The translations under genes were made by a program, and so were the position numbers. The notes under the pieces were generated by a model. The model saw nothing but the letters and a program-made list of their open reading frames with translations, had not been told where the DNA came from and did not search any database. Positions 48,927 to 61,467 of a DNA stretch of 64,000 nucleotides are shown piece by piece. This DNA is from Porodaedalea pini (lineage: Eukaryota; Basidiomycota; Agaricomycetes; Hymenochaetales; Hymenochaetaceae), in the NCBI GenBank assembly GCA_002794775.1, contig NBAY01000009.1:310001-374000 (forward strand), read 5' to 3'. Numbering within the stretch: the stretch's first letter is position 1; each line of letters starts with the position of its first letter.

Positions 48927-51301
48927 ATGAGCACGGACGACTTAGAGCTGCAAATGCCCTCCGAACTACGTGGCGAAGCTGCGCACGGCCGCGACGCGAG
49001 CGGCGCGCAGCCCTTCCTCCCATCTTCCCAGCTTACTGAGCTGCCTGCCGGTGTTGACATAACTCCCAAGAGACGAGGCATTTTACATCTGACGGTCGAG
49101 ACGCCAGCAGCAAGTTACACACAGAAAACAGCCCTGGCGCGCCCACCGGCACGTTGGCGGACGCTGGAGTTCTTTCTCTATTATGCGGTGTTCATTGTTG
49201 TCGTGCCCATGATGGCGTGGAAGCCTATATCTCTGAGTCGAGGTACGCTTGTGAGCTATAAAGTGAAGTAGTGCTGTGCTGAAGAGAATGACCTGCAGAG
49301 ACAAACCCAAACTATCTTCTGTTTCACTCCCGGCTGAGCGACGGATGGATATTTGGCCGTAAGATTGTGAGCTGCAGTAATACAAATGATTTTGAGAACT
49401 TCTCATAGCTGATCTATTGTTCGTGTAGGATAACAGTGACGCTCAGTTCCGTTCTTTTCGAAACAATCTGCCGTTACTCGCGCTCATCGCCGGCGCCTTC
49501 CTCGTCCTCAAGCACATTTACTTTCAGTTCTTCCTCCAATCAAGACCATCAGCGGACGGAACGCGATTACACCTCATACCGTTCATCCTCACCTTTTCTA
49601 TTTTATTTTTATTGGGCCTTCACGGCGCGAATACTCTCAAGATACTCTTCATTCTTAGTCTCAACTACGGAATCGCTAGATTATGCAAGTCGTCAAGAAC
49701 AAACTCTGTCATTACATGGGTATTTAACATGGGCATCCTCTTTGCTATCGAGCGGAACTCTGGTTATCAATTCGCAAGTCTGTCGCCTTCGCTGGCATAC
49801 TTGGTATGTCTGCATTCACCATTTACCACCCTGAATCATAATCTGACAACGACTCGATATATCTGGTCAGGATGGGTTATCAGGAGCTTATCCGCGGTGG
49901 TATATACCCTTTAACTTTACTATGCTACGGCTTGTATCGTTCAACATGGACTACTTCTGGGCCTGCAATGCTTCGAAATCGACGCGCGTGTGTGGCTCCC
50001 TCCTTTGTCTTTATTGAATAGCCCATTTATATAGCGCTTAGAATATTCACTCAGATTCTGAACTGAATCATAAACAACGGACGACGATACCGCACGAACT
50101 CGAAGTCTATTCCTTCGCGAACTTCCTCGCCTACGTGCTGTACCCTCCTCTATTCATCGCAGGGCCTATTATGACGTTCAACGATTTCATGTGGCAGGTA
50201 ATGTCACACTTCTGCTCTCGTATCGATCATCTATCTAATAATCTTTCACCCAAGTACACCAGACCGACGAACGTGCCATCCTGGAGTGCGGTTGCGAGAT
50301 ATTTTATCAGATTCAGCTCGTGTCTTTTGACTATGGAGCTCATCCTGCATTACATGTACGTGGTAGCCATCAAGGACACCGCGGCTTGGAAAGGCGATAC
50401 GCCATTCGAGCTTAGCATGGTGGGGCTCTGGAACTTGTTTATCGTTTGGCTCAAGGTGAGTTTGTGCAATCATCAAACTTTCGGGATGATGCTGACGTCA
50501 TTACGGCTAGCTTCTTTTGCCATGGCGTTTCTTTCGCTTATGGGCCCTTGCAGATGGGATAGACCCGCAGGAGAATATGATAAGGTGTATGGCAAACAAT
50601 TATTCGACCTTGGGTTTCTGGAGGTCCTGGCACAGAAGCTTCAACCTATGGATAGTTAGGTAGTCGCGTCTAATCTACTCTCTAGGCTCGAGTTGCGAGC
50701 TGACAGCTGATAGGTACATATACATCCCCCTCGGTGGGACCAAGAACCTCTTGGTCTCAACCGCGGTAATATTCACCTTCGTCGCTCTTTGGCATGATCT
50801 TACCTTCCGCCTCCTTGCGTGGGGCTGGCTGGTTAGTCTTTTCATCATCCCAGAGGTTGCCGCGCAATATATTTTGCCTTCTGCCAAGGTCAGTGGATCG
50901 CGTACCCGTAAAACGGAATACTCTAATATGCCTTGCAGTACGGTAATCGAGCGTGGTATCGGCACGTTTGCGCCCTGGGAGGGGTTGGGAACGGTCTGAT
51001 GATGCTGACCGCAAACCTCGTTGGCTTTGTTATCGGAGTTGACGGAATGAAATATATGATCGAGCAGCTCTTTGGGACTGCAGAAGGTGCGTTAAGAGCT
51101 TTACTCACCATATCTCAAGCTAATAGATCCATCAGGACTGCAATTCCTCTTCATCGCCTGCGCTTGCATCTTTGTCGCTATCCAAGTCATGTTCGAGTAC
51201 AGGTGGGTATTCCTTTCGTCGCTTATTCCTAAATACTAGCTATTGATTCTACGCCATTCAGGGAGGAAGAGATGCGCAACGGCATCTACCGAAAATGCTA
51301 G
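48927..51301 (+). CDS. GUP1: GUP1-like MBOAT acyltransferase
   Basis: 603-aa polytopic membrane protein. Gup1 is an ER O-acyltransferase that remodels GPI anchors. Eleven exons: 48927-49242, 49299-49366, 49429-49803, 49871-49987, 50042-50197, 50255-50455, 50511-50659, 50714-50888, 50939-51086, 51136-51202, 51262-51301. After a hydrophilic N-terminus come many membrane segments ([32 protein letters not shown]). MBOAT hallmarks are [20 protein letters not shown] (His452) and [15 protein letters not shown] (His488, the probable invariant histidine). The C-terminus [12 protein letters not shown] is typical of the family. The stop is 189 bp before the BioF start. Confidence 0.87.
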
Positions 51302-51490
51302 CGTTGCTCTTCGTCCGTCTTTCGACCGAAAAAGCTTTTGGTTCGTTCGGACATTTGCATATCGATGAACTCGTCGGTCCCCCCCGCGCGTGCAAGGACT
51401 TGCTTATTTACTTTACTCTCTCATGCCCGTACTCGCTGTGTGTAGTTAGACCGGCTCTTACGCTCTTTTTCCTGGATATATGCTACCTGT

Positions 51491-52931
51491 ATGTCGTCGC
51501 TGGACGAAAAGCTTGAGGCAGCGCTCAATTCGCGTCGCCGCCGTAACATCTTGCGCCGTCTGCCCTCACCGACGCGTTCCGAGTCGAAGGAGCTTGTCGA
51601 TTTCGTCTCAAATGATTATCTATCTCTGACCTCCTACACTCCTCTGCGCACGCGCGTACTCAACGCGCTGCAGACGGAGCCCGCCATCCTCGGGTCGGGT
51701 GGTTCGCGCCTGCTCGTGAACCCCGCCGGCCACGACGCGCTGGAGGAGCGTCTGCGAACATTCTTCGACGCTCCCGCTGCTCTGCTCTTCAACAGCGGGT
51801 TCGATGCGAACTCGAGTTTCTTTGCGAGCATGCCGCAGGCGGGCGACGTCGCTGTGTACGACGAGTTCATACACGCAAGTGTGCATGATGGGTTGCGCGC
51901 CTCCCGGCTCGCCAAGTACGAGGAGGCGAACGCCAGGCTCGAGTGCAAGGCGTTGATACCGTTCGCGCACAACTCCGTGCCTGCACTGCGCTCCGTGCTG
52001 TCCACCCTCCTGTCAGACCCCGCGCGCGGTCCTGCCCTGAGGTGCGGGACGAGTAGCGTGTTCATCGCGGTTGAGGCGCTGTACAGCATGGATGGCACGC
52101 TCGCGCCACTGCCCGACATCGTTGCTCTACTCGATGACCTACTGCCATGCGGGAACGCTCATCTTATTGTCGACGAGGCACACTCGACTGGGCTGTACGG
52201 CCCATCCGGCCGTGGACTCGTAGCACATTGGGGGCTGGAGAAAAGGGTGTTTGCGAGGCTGCATACGTTTGGAAAGGCATTGGCTAGCAGCGGAGGTGAG
52301 TGCATATATGCATCTGAATACTTCATTCGTTTATTAATAAAATGTCAAGCGGTCGTACTAACGAGCCAGCTGGTAAAGGACTATCTGCTCAACTATGCGA
52401 GACCATTGATATATACTACGGCACTGAGCTGCGCGAATGTGGTCGCTATCAACTGCTCGTTCGATATGCTGGAAAACGACACCGCGACAATTGTGGGTAT
52501 CTAATATCGTAATGAACTTTCAGTACACCTGAGCCCACCACTAGCTTGCAAACGACCTGCAGACGCTGATCGAGTACGCATTGAACGTTCTGCGGTGTCG
52601 ACTGGCACCGTTTCCTTCAGACTTAGTCTGCCTGCCTCCCCATCTGTCAATCGCTCTTCCGTCAGACTTAAATTCGCCAATCATTCCTATTATGACTCCC
52701 ATCCCTCGCCCTCTGTCCGCACACTTGCGAGAACTTGGTCTCAACGCGCGCCCGATATCGTGGCCGACCGTACCCAAAGGCAAAGACCGTGTGCGCGTGT
52801 GCCTGCATGCCGGAAACACGAAGGGAGACGTGGATCGGTTGGTGGACGGCGTCGTCTCATGGGCCGGACGAGAAGTACACAGAGCATCCGGAGGGAGCAC
52901 AGAGCCTATCTCCATACAAGCCAAGCTTTAA
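51491..52931 (+). CDS. bioF: KAPA synthase (8-amino-7-oxononanoate synthase), peroxisomal
   Basis: 444-aa PLP-dependent alpha-oxoamine synthase that condenses pimeloyl-CoA with alanine in biotin synthesis. Exons 51491-52295, 52350-52492, 52545-52931. Family motifs: FVSNDYLSL, LGSGGSRLLVNPAGHDALE, DEFIHASVHDGLRASR, IVDEAHSTGLYGPSGRG (Asp228, His231), and HTFGKALASSG with the PLP lysine Lys262. The C-terminus is AKL, a PTS1-type peroxisomal signal; fungal BioF enzymes are known to be peroxisomal. 5-Aminolevulinate synthase is less likely because there is no mitochondrial presequence. Lies in tandem with GUP1 and tail to tail with POP5. Confidence 0.85.
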
Positions 52932-52944
52932 GAGGCTTTGCGTG

Positions 52945-53659
52945 TCAATCACGAAGAGCTTCGATCTCTTTAGCACTCGATTCCAAGTACTCGTCGTATT
53001 TGCTCTGGTACATGGCTTTGAGTAGCGAATATTGATTCAGAAATGGTCACCCGGTTCTCTGAAGCATAACTCACCTGGTAATTTAGACTGAGCACGTAGT
53101 CGTGCAACGGATTCCCTGTTGTGTTTTATTGCTGCAAGCTGAGCATGCTTGATCGTCCCTAATGAATATTAGCTGCGGCCGTTGTGAAGCTGACAAGAAA
53201 TCGAAAGATGTACGTACCAGAAACGTGGACGACGTTCGGTAAATACACCTTTCCTTGCATTTTCTTCATCAGTGTAACAGCACCCCACGCAATACAGTGA
53301 TGGTCGCGCGCGACTCGGACGATGCATAAATTTGTCGTCGGCGAGAAGTATTTCACTGTCAAATTCAAAACATTGTCATGAACGCTCCTCTAAGATTTTG
53401 CGTAAGTTCAAGGTGTCTTACCAGTTAATGACGACCCGACTGCACCCCAGCCAGTGTCTCCGAAGTTGGCGAGCACGCTCTCCTTGAGTGCAGACCAGAT
53501 GTGCTTTCCAGTAAGCCCCTCGGAAGGCGCGTACGTCGCGCTGCCGTCACTCGTGCACGGAATGAACTCGACGAGGAGCCATCTGTTCTAACTCATCAAG
53601 ACAATCAATACAAAGTGCAGCTGCAAATGTGTGTGGGGGCGTACCTTGAAGCGGACCAT
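52945..53659 (-). CDS. POP5: POP5, subunit of RNase P and RNase MRP
   Basis: 157-aa protein subunit of the tRNA- and rRNA-processing ribonucleoproteins. Five exons: 53645-53659 (only MVRFK), 53422-53587, 53218-53355, 53075-53158, 52945-53015; all GT..AG, introns 57-66 bp. The conserved start MVRFKNRWLLVEFIPC, the middle block LCIVRVARDHHCIAWGAVTLM and the tail identify the family. Its stop is 13 bp from the BioF stop, so the two transcripts must overlap at their 3' ends. The LINE ends within about 220 bp of its start. Confidence 0.86.
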
Positions 53660-53881
53660 GCCTCGTCGGAGTGGGTTAAAGGATGCGGGAACAATAAATA
53701 ATAACTTGAAATATGGTCACGCTTTCCGCGTGCGCGTCGATTTATAATATCTGCTATCTACTCCTAACAGACTACCAACCGCTATGGAAAACAAAACCGG
53801 ACTAACAGAAGACTCGTAGTGCGTGAATGGGGTGTAAACGATATAATGGGAAGTGGTCATATTGGGTGAGTATGGTTGAGA
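53660..53881. other. POP5 promoter and LINE 3' end
   Basis: 222 bp between the POP5 start and the LINE ORF2 stop. The LINE 3' UTR ends somewhere here. I see neither a poly(A) tail nor a clear target duplication, so the boundary is unresolved. Confidence 0.4.
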
Positions 53882-56800
53882 CTAAAGGTAAAAGGATGGT
53901 GGTAGATCAGAGGGAAGGGGCATACTGTCGGGTGGGCGACGAAATGAAAAGTAAGCGAATTTTAAAAGGAGCAAAAAGTTATTTGGACGAAACCATTCTG
54001 AGAAGGACAAGGGTAACGATCGTTGACGAAAAAGGCCATTGCGAACAAGCACGAAATAAGGGCAAACATTAAGGATGTGACGGACATCATGTTTGATGCA
54101 CGAGGGATCCGGACAACGCGGTTGGAGGTTTCGATCATGCAAATCGAGCGCGTTCAGCATGATGCTGGCGGCGCGTGAAAGAACCGAACGGTGTATCATC
54201 TTCTGTGGGGAAAGCTTCAGGAACGAGTGAAGAGACCGGGTTGGGTAAAGGATAAAAGAGGACGGCTCGAGGACGGAGCGATGTCCACGCAAGTTTACGA
54301 TTTTGGCTTTCCAAGCTCGAAGGAGGTCGAGATGTACTTGTGCCATTAGGTTGGGTAATGAATCCGGTATGTTCTCGCGATGTGGGTTGGATGCTGCGTC
54401 TTTTGCCAGCTTATCTGCTTTGGAATTGCCCAATACTCCCCGGTGAGACGGGAGCCATTGGATGGTAATGTGAGAGGCCTCGTGATGGCGGACTAGGAAG
54501 ATCCCACATAAGCGGCGGACCAAGTTTATAAAGTCAACATGGCGAGCGTCATCTGAAAAGATGAGCTGGACGCAATTGAGCGAGTCGGATACAATGTGGA
54601 TGTGTACCGGTGTGAAGCATTTCGATAGGAGGGATGATATACGCCGTAGAGCTGCGATGAGCGCTTCCTGCTCTTCAAACAATATGTTTGATCGAGAGTG
54701 CGCTACTGAAGAAAAGACAGCTAGTTCTTGCTGATTGTGCATAATAGCGAAACCGTGGCCGCCATTGTGGTAACCGTCGGCATCGGGGATGATGGAGCCA
54801 TCTGTGAATATAAAATATTGATATGGAGGAGGGTGTAAGAAGAAAGAATTAAAAGAGCGAATAGCTTGGGGACGCTGCGCTGCTGTAGGGATAGGAGACA
54901 TGATGAGACGTGAATGAATTGGAATGAAAGACTGAAAAGAAGTAACTTTGGGTATCTGAATATCAGGGAGGAGAGAGGACGACAAATATTGATTGGGGAC
55001 AGGGACGTTTTTAGAATGGGAAAAATATGACAAGAGAAAATGTTGTGAAAGCGAACGAATGAAAAGATGAAGGGGAGGACATGATAAAAAGGATTCAGCC
55101 ACCGCGGGTGTAATGTTCGCGGGGAAGATAGCATGAAGGAAGCGGTCTTGAGTTTTTTGAAGAATAGAGGGGATAAATGAAGAGTCGGGAAAAAGAATGG
55201 CGCCGTAAATGGCGACAGATCGAATTAAGCCAAAATAAAGCATGCGAGCGTATTGGAAATACGCGCCATTGGACCGGTTAAAAAGAAAGCGACGTTGATG
55301 GAGAGTAGAAATGGCTTTGTTTGCACGGGATTGAAAATGAAGTTTGGGAGAGAGGTCGTAAGAAAAAATGACCCCTAGCCAAGTAATGTAACGTAAAGGG
55401 GGAATAACCCGATTATTGGGTAAAGACAGGGCGGCTTGAGAAGATGAAGGGGAGTTGGTTAAAAAGGATCGGAAAGTATATTTGGCTATAGCGCGATGGG
55501 GAATGATATGGAGGAGTTCGATGGAATTGGGGTCGATGGACAAGCCAATGGATTCGAATTGGACTGAAAGGAATTGAAATTGATTGCGAAGGCGTACTAA
55601 ATTAGTGGAGATGCTGAGTGAACGAGCATAAAGGAGGTGATCGTCCATATACGCGAGCAAAGGGCGCTGAGGACCGAAACGAGTGTTGTAAGCGGTGATG
55701 ACATCTGCTGCTGCAAAAATTGAAATGAGGGGAGACAGCGGGGACCCTTGAGGGACGCCGCGGTTGGGTTTGATAAAAGGAGGGGAGAAGAAATTATTAA
55801 AATGAAAAGAAATTGGACGATCCCGAAGCCAAGATGCTAAGACGTGAATGATGTTAGGGTGAACGTTAGAACGAATAAGTTTGGAAAGAAGAAGGTTGTG
55901 TGAAATATTGTCGAAAAATCCTTGAATGTCGATTGTAAGGACAGAAGTAATAAGGTGACGGTGTCGAGCGTGTACAGATCCTGCATGATCGGCACCGGAG
56001 AAAATAAAAGGTTGGTTGAGAATGGTCGAAAGTAATTCATAACAAGCCGTGAGTGAAGACCTATTTTTTCGGCAGCCGTGTTGAGAGTCAGGAAGGAGGT
56101 TATTAAGTTCGAAAAAGGGTTGAAGAAGGTTAAAAAGGACTCGTTCAAAGAGTTTACCTATGGTATCGACCAAGGTAATGGGACGAAACGCCCGAGGGAC
56201 TGTAAAGTCGGAGCGCTTGGGCTTGGGGATAAACGTGACAAGGGACGTTTTAAAAGAAAGTGGGAAATGACCGGTTTTTAAGCAATATGAGAAAAGGTCG
56301 ACGAAAAATTGCCCTTGATGCTCGACTAAAAGCTCCAAATGTTTGTACGAGATGTGGCTGTTGCTGGGACTCGTTTCGCGGTCGATACCCTGGAGTGCAG
56401 CGTGTATATCGCTGATTGCGATGGGGCGAATGTCACGGAGGGCGGGGAGGGTACATCCTCCGATGTGATTGATAACGCGGGGAAAAACGTCTCTCGGAAG
56501 AGGGACGATTTATCGGCTTCGGTCGTGGTAAAAACCCCGTTAGTCATACGAAGTGCCCCAATGGGAGCGCGACGGCGTGCTGTGCCCAAATGTTGATTAC
56601 GCCATGCGGAGTGAGCGTCAGACTTTTGCAGGCGGGAGCCATAGAAGGCATTCTTGGCTCGAGCTAATTCAGCGTCGAGACGCGATTTCGAGTCAGGGTG
56701 AGGGTTGCGACAGTGTTCGCGATATAGACGAGAGCATGCTTCGGACCACCAATTATTTGGGCCAAAGTACGAGCGGGCTTTTCGTTTCTGAAGAAAGAGG

Positions 56801-57708
56801 GTGGCAAAGTTTGAAATGGATGAGTTAAGTGAGAAAAGAAGGTCGTCCAGCGCCTTCGAAGAATCGATCCCTGTTAAAGAGAAAGGAAAGGAGTGAGATT
56901 CGCAAAACTCCGCTATAAAATTGGGTAGGTCGCGGGAGCGGATAGAGCGAAGAGGGTGTTGTGGTTCTGAAGGTAAAATGTTGACATTAAAAGAAAAACG
57001 TAAAGGACGATGGTCTGAAGAAATGTCCAACGAAGAGTCTGAAACGGAAGTGGATTGTAAAAGAACGGGGGCGAAATCCTCGGAGGCAATAATGAGGTCA
57101 ATAATGGTTCGAACACCAGAAGAACGGTTGAAGTAGGTGTGTTGGTCGTGAGGGTTACAGACAGTTAGATCATTCTCGTTGATCCAGTCAACGAGGGCTG
57201 ATGCCCGAGGAAAGTTGGAGGACTGATCTGGGAAAGACCACAGGTCCGAATGACGATTGAAATCGCCTGCAAAGATATTAGATGGGGAGTCGAGGGACGG
57301 GAAGGGATCCTCGAACTCGTGTAACGAAGGGGAACTGTAAATGTTCCAAAGTAATAAAGGGGACAAGTCGCCTCGTGAGATTGAAACGGCGACAATATTA
57401 GGGGACAAATGAGAAGGAACGTGAAGTGAAACCCGATGGGCTATGCGGGGGTGTACAAGGGTGCAAACCCTGGGTTTGTCCGGGGAGGAGGGACGGAACG
57501 CAAAATAAGGAGCATAGTTCCGAATATTGAAGACTCTGGTGCCGGAGGGTGAAGATTTAGAAGGGATGATAGAATAAACGGTTGGAATCTCCTGAAAACA
57601 AATAATATCGGGAGCCACGTGAGTGGTAGAAAAGGAGCGTAATAAAAAGTCAAAAGTCGGTTCTGAATTTCGGATGTTTAGAGAAAAAACAGAAATTGTG
57701 TCAGTCAT
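53882..57708 (-). pseudogene. LINE ORF2: endonuclease-RT-RNase H, one frameshift
   Basis: Starts at ATG 57708 (MTDTISVFSLNIRNSEPT), 5 nt after the ORF1 stop. The AP endonuclease (ICFQEI, IFAGDFNRHSD, SSDHRPLRF) spans about 56700-57700. Near 56480-56500, in a run of C and T, the frame shifts by one base. The downstream frame then reads ISDIHAALQGIDRETSPSN into RT. RT has the YMDDHLLYA catalytic box (about 55640). RNase H (YFIFTDGSII; WLPSHRGVLGNSKADKLA) lies at about 54360-54820, and a CX4CX4HX4C-like end at about 54100. The element is nearly intact and otherwise lacks stops. Confidence 0.88.
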
Positions 57709-57713
57709 AAAAA

Positions 57714-59947
57714 TTAGAAAGGAGAGCGATAATTGCGGCGAGCTGGGCACTCTGATGACCTGGCACTGTGATTGCCCTGGCAGTTAATGCACAGGGCGAA
57801 GTGATCGCACTGAAGGTTGTTGGAAGCTGTGCACGGAGCGCATTTGGCGACGTGGACAGCGGTACGATGGGTTTCCGAGCAGATCGCGCAGCGGGCTACT
57901 GATCGACATTTGGCTGCGGTGTGTCCCAGGCGATGACAATTATCGCATTGGTTAATAGTGGGGCGGGACTTCATTTCCTCGAGCCGGCGGATGACGCCAA
58001 ACACGGGGACCGACCTGTTGTTGTGTAGGAAAAAGTGGTCGAAGCATAACCGTGCGTCGTCTTTAAGGACAACCGAGACGTTGCAATAGTCGCGCTGGTT
58101 GAGGCGCTCGATGGAAGACATGAACCGAGGTGGGAACATGAATTCCTTCCCTTCGAATTGGGGTAAAGAGGAAATCTCGTCAATGAGGTCTCTTTCTGAG
58201 TAGATGAGGTTAGTGTCCTTGTCGAATACCGGGACTCCGGGGATGACCATCTTGAACTGGGGTGAAGGCGTGAACGCCTTGGCTCCAGAAATATTAATGA
58301 TGCGATTGAGTTGGGAAACGAGTGCGTTGTGCTGAGTGTCGAAATCGGAACGAATATTAGTGAAGGCGATTAGTAGGTTACTGTTTGAAGTGTATTCAAC
58401 ATTCAAAATGACCAGATGTTTAAAAGACGGGTTGCCCTTCAGGCCCGCGCGCACTGCGTTTTTAACGGATACAGGGGACGGGCGAACAGCCAGGTCTCCC
58501 GGGAGTGAGAAGAAAATTCGACGAACATTGCGGACGCGGGTGTTAACCGATCCGTTAGACCGATTTATAGGAACTGTAGAGACTTCCCCTTGAGGGTTCT
58601 GTTCAGTTATGCGAACTACCTTGGTGGGGGTAGATTTGGGTTTCTTTTGTGTCGCTTTCGCATAAGTTACTTTAGTAAACCCATCTTGATCCGTGTTAAC
58701 GGCCTCGACAGGTGGGTAGTAGATTTGAGTTTGGGAACCGCACGGGGCGTTATGTTCTGAATGCGCGTAGCCGTCGGGAGCGATAATGACGCCCTCGGTA
58801 GTCATGCGAAAGCCCGAGCCTGGAACTCGGGTCTTAGCGATAGCTGCGGCGTACTCGGTTTTGCCGTTCTTAGGCACCGGGACGCGTTGCTTGGTAATCG
58901 GGCCAGGAGGGGGGAACCTCGGGTCATGAACAAAGCGAGCCCCAAGGGGGTCCGGTAGGATTTTCTGTTGTTTATTGTGAATCGCGTTAGTAGACACGGA
59001 CGGGCGAACAGTAGGAGCCGGGGCATCGGCGAGTTGTTTTTCGATGTTATTTGTTTTATCCGAAATAGAAGAGACGACCGCAGAGAGATGCTGAATGGAA
59101 CGGGACATTGAGTGCATAGTGTCCGTGATTTCCTGGTCACGGATGATCTGACTGTTAATATGGATGTTTTCAAATACGTGCTTAAATGAAGGAGAATGGA
59201 TACGGTATGTCGAATGGAAAGCCTCCAGACTTTCGTTGGCAGAATTGGCGAGGTTGGTTTCGTCGTCCAGGGTGTTGGCCTTGTTTATCCAAGATACTAG
59301 ATTGGATCCTATGTTGGCGAGGATAGACCCGGCGCGAACCGGATCTTCGAACCAGGGCTTGTCAGCAGACCACGTTGGTTGAGTGATGAGCGTGTTTATG
59401 GTGTTAATGGTCTCTTTGGTGAGATCGGCAAAGGAAAGGTTGAGCTTCTCGGCGATGTCCGGATCGTACATTTCATCGATATCTTCCATAACGTTGTCGA
59501 CCTGCGGAACCTGACTAGGATGCTCGTCCGGTATGTACAGGTCGTCGTCCATAGCGTCATCGTCAATTCGAGCGGGGGGCGGGATGGCCGCATGTTCTTC
59601 CTCTGAGTTCGAGCGTTTAAGGGTAGTCTGCGATTCGATATCCGGGGTGGGGGGAGGTCCCCTTGCTTGCGTAGTTTAGCGGCATGTTCGTCCGCTTCGA
59701 CATCGGGAGACCATTTGGCACGATTGGCTTGAACTTGAATGCATACGTTGTCATCGTGGTTGTAGGTCTTGTCGCGACCACAGGTGACACATAGCTTGTC
59801 GGCCCCACTAACACACTGGCGACTGTGATAGGGGAGATCCTTTTTACACTCCTCACACTTGGTGGGGTCCTTGGGATTGACAAGGGAACGAAGAGACTTT
59901 GTCTTATGAAGAGAGGCTTTAGCCCTGGTCAACATCCTGTTGTCCAT
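57714..59947 (-). pseudogene. LINE ORF1, one frameshift
   Basis: Nucleic-acid-binding protein of the LINE, starting at ATG 59947 (MDNRMLTRAKASL). An N-terminal Cys-rich module (CEECKKDLPYHSRQCVSG...CVTCG) lies at about 59740-59870. The frame shifts by one base near 59659-59662, in a G run, and continues through PTPDIESQ into the long segment to TAA at 57714. A coiled-coil-like and RRM-like middle precedes paired CCHC knuckles (CDNCHRLGHTAAKC; CAICSETHRTAVHVAKC; CINCQGNHSARSSEC) near 57740-57950. Confidence 0.82.
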
Positions 59948-60050
59948 GGCTATATAGAGAGAGATAACGAGTTGACTGCAAGTTTCCCACGATCCAGATG
60001 GTGATGGTAGGAGGTCAAGAAGTGCGCGTCGATCTTTCACCGGCACCTCT

Positions 60051-61053
60051 CACTTCGACACCCATGAACTCTGTCAAAACATAAGGCGGGATTCATTCTC
60101 AAGGTATCTATCTATCTCACAAAGGAGAAAGCAGCATTACAGTCCAGATCAGACCAAGCAATTGCACGCCCTTCTATGGTCAAAAATTACGCCCTTGATA
60201 TTCTTGTTTGCCGCTCCGAATCGCTCATGTTTTTGTCGTCAATGCACAGTCGCTTTGCCATTTGAAGACCTCAAAGCGAAGGGACTGAACGGTTTATAAT
60301 CTGCGATGACGGCCAGGCTTCATCACCTTCAACCCTTACGACATGCAAACCGTCCCGCCCTCGAGCTCTTTCAAGATCACAGAGTGCATTGAAGAGCGTT
60401 CTCCGATCTCCTTGTATGCTGCTAACGGGACATACGTGTCGTGGAATGGACATTCACGGAATGTCCAGGAGAGAAGGTGTTGTTGAGCGCAGGATTTTGG
60501 CTTTCCTTGGTAGCCTTCCTCGTACTTTGCGTTCCTTAACGCAGGCCCAGTTCATTGTGACACGCAGGGATACCTTTGGCGAAACTGTGGAGAGCTGGTG
60601 TTGCAATGCGAAGCAAAACTCACACAAGAACTACTACTACGAGGCCAGCTCGTGTTGAATGCGTTTGCTGCGTGTCTCTTCAAAGCCGGCGAATCGCATG
60701 ACAAACGAGTTACGCAGAATCCGAGATGTTGTCTGCGCTTAATAACGTTGCAGCTTACTTTCGGGAAAGGGAGGGGGAACAGGCTCCAGAATAGTAAGAG
60801 CGGAAAATGGGCAATGCCGGTGCACAAAGAAGTAACGCCTGTGAACTACAATATGCATGCGGAGTCAGCAATCGTATCACGAAGCAGGATTGGTTGCAAT
60901 GTGGTTTTCTTCGTTGTTTAGATGAATCTGTCTTTCAGGCTATGCGGGATGCCCTGCAAGTACGCGCTGGTCCCTACTCAATCCTATAATAGGTGCGACA
61001 TATGCTTTAATCGCTCTGGTCACGCATGTACAGTGCGAGAGTGTTCATTGAGA
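60051..61053. other. 1-kb stretch, no gene recognised
   Basis: Between the LINE 5' end and the palindrome. Small ORFs on both strands show no family resemblance or convincing splice structure. Confidence 0.45.
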
Positions 61054-61437
61054 CACGGCAGGAAAATCCGGGGTTTTCCGTGAGGGAGGAGCATATCACA
61101 GAGTGTTTAGTGGGGCTCATATAATTTTGGCCGGAAAAGCCTTACATGGATTGTAAATTCTCAATCAATCAAAATGTGCAGAAATTATGCTTTATGTATC
61201 TAAAATTGATGGCCATCAAGAAAAGTATTTCTGAACTCAGTGTCTACAATCTACTTTGCCAAAGGATAAGATAATTCTGGGATTCTGAATCTCCATTGTC
61301 CATAAATAAAGAGAATGGTGGTTATTAGATTTAGAATCTGTAAAGTCTTGGACACAAAGGAAAGAGGCTCATTGGATTTAAAATCCACATAGACTCCTTG
61401 CATGAATGGAAGATCTCTCTTAGATTTGGGATCTATG
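61054..61437 (+). repeat. Left arm of the palindrome
   Basis: 384 bp, from cacggcagg to ggatctatg, matching the reverse complement of 61468-61851 at 382 positions by eye. Confidence 0.85.
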
Positions 61438-61467
61438 CTGAGTTGATTATATGCTAATCATGTGATC

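Larger units (their letters stand above)
53820..60050 (-). mobile_element. LINE (non-LTR retrotransposon), Tad/I-like
   Basis: A 6.2-kb minus-strand element with ORF1 (Cys-rich region plus zinc knuckles) and ORF2 (AP endonuclease, RT, RNase H, terminal CCHC). No LTRs. An RNase H domain with an AP-type endonuclease fits the Tad/I/R1 groups. Each ORF has one single-base frameshift but no nonsense codons, in contrast to the LTR elements of this window. End coordinates are approximate. Confidence 0.9.

Noticed and set aside
60271..60990. Possible gene between the LINE and the palindrome
   Set aside because: Short ORFs on both strands lack splice signals that join them and show no recognisable domain.
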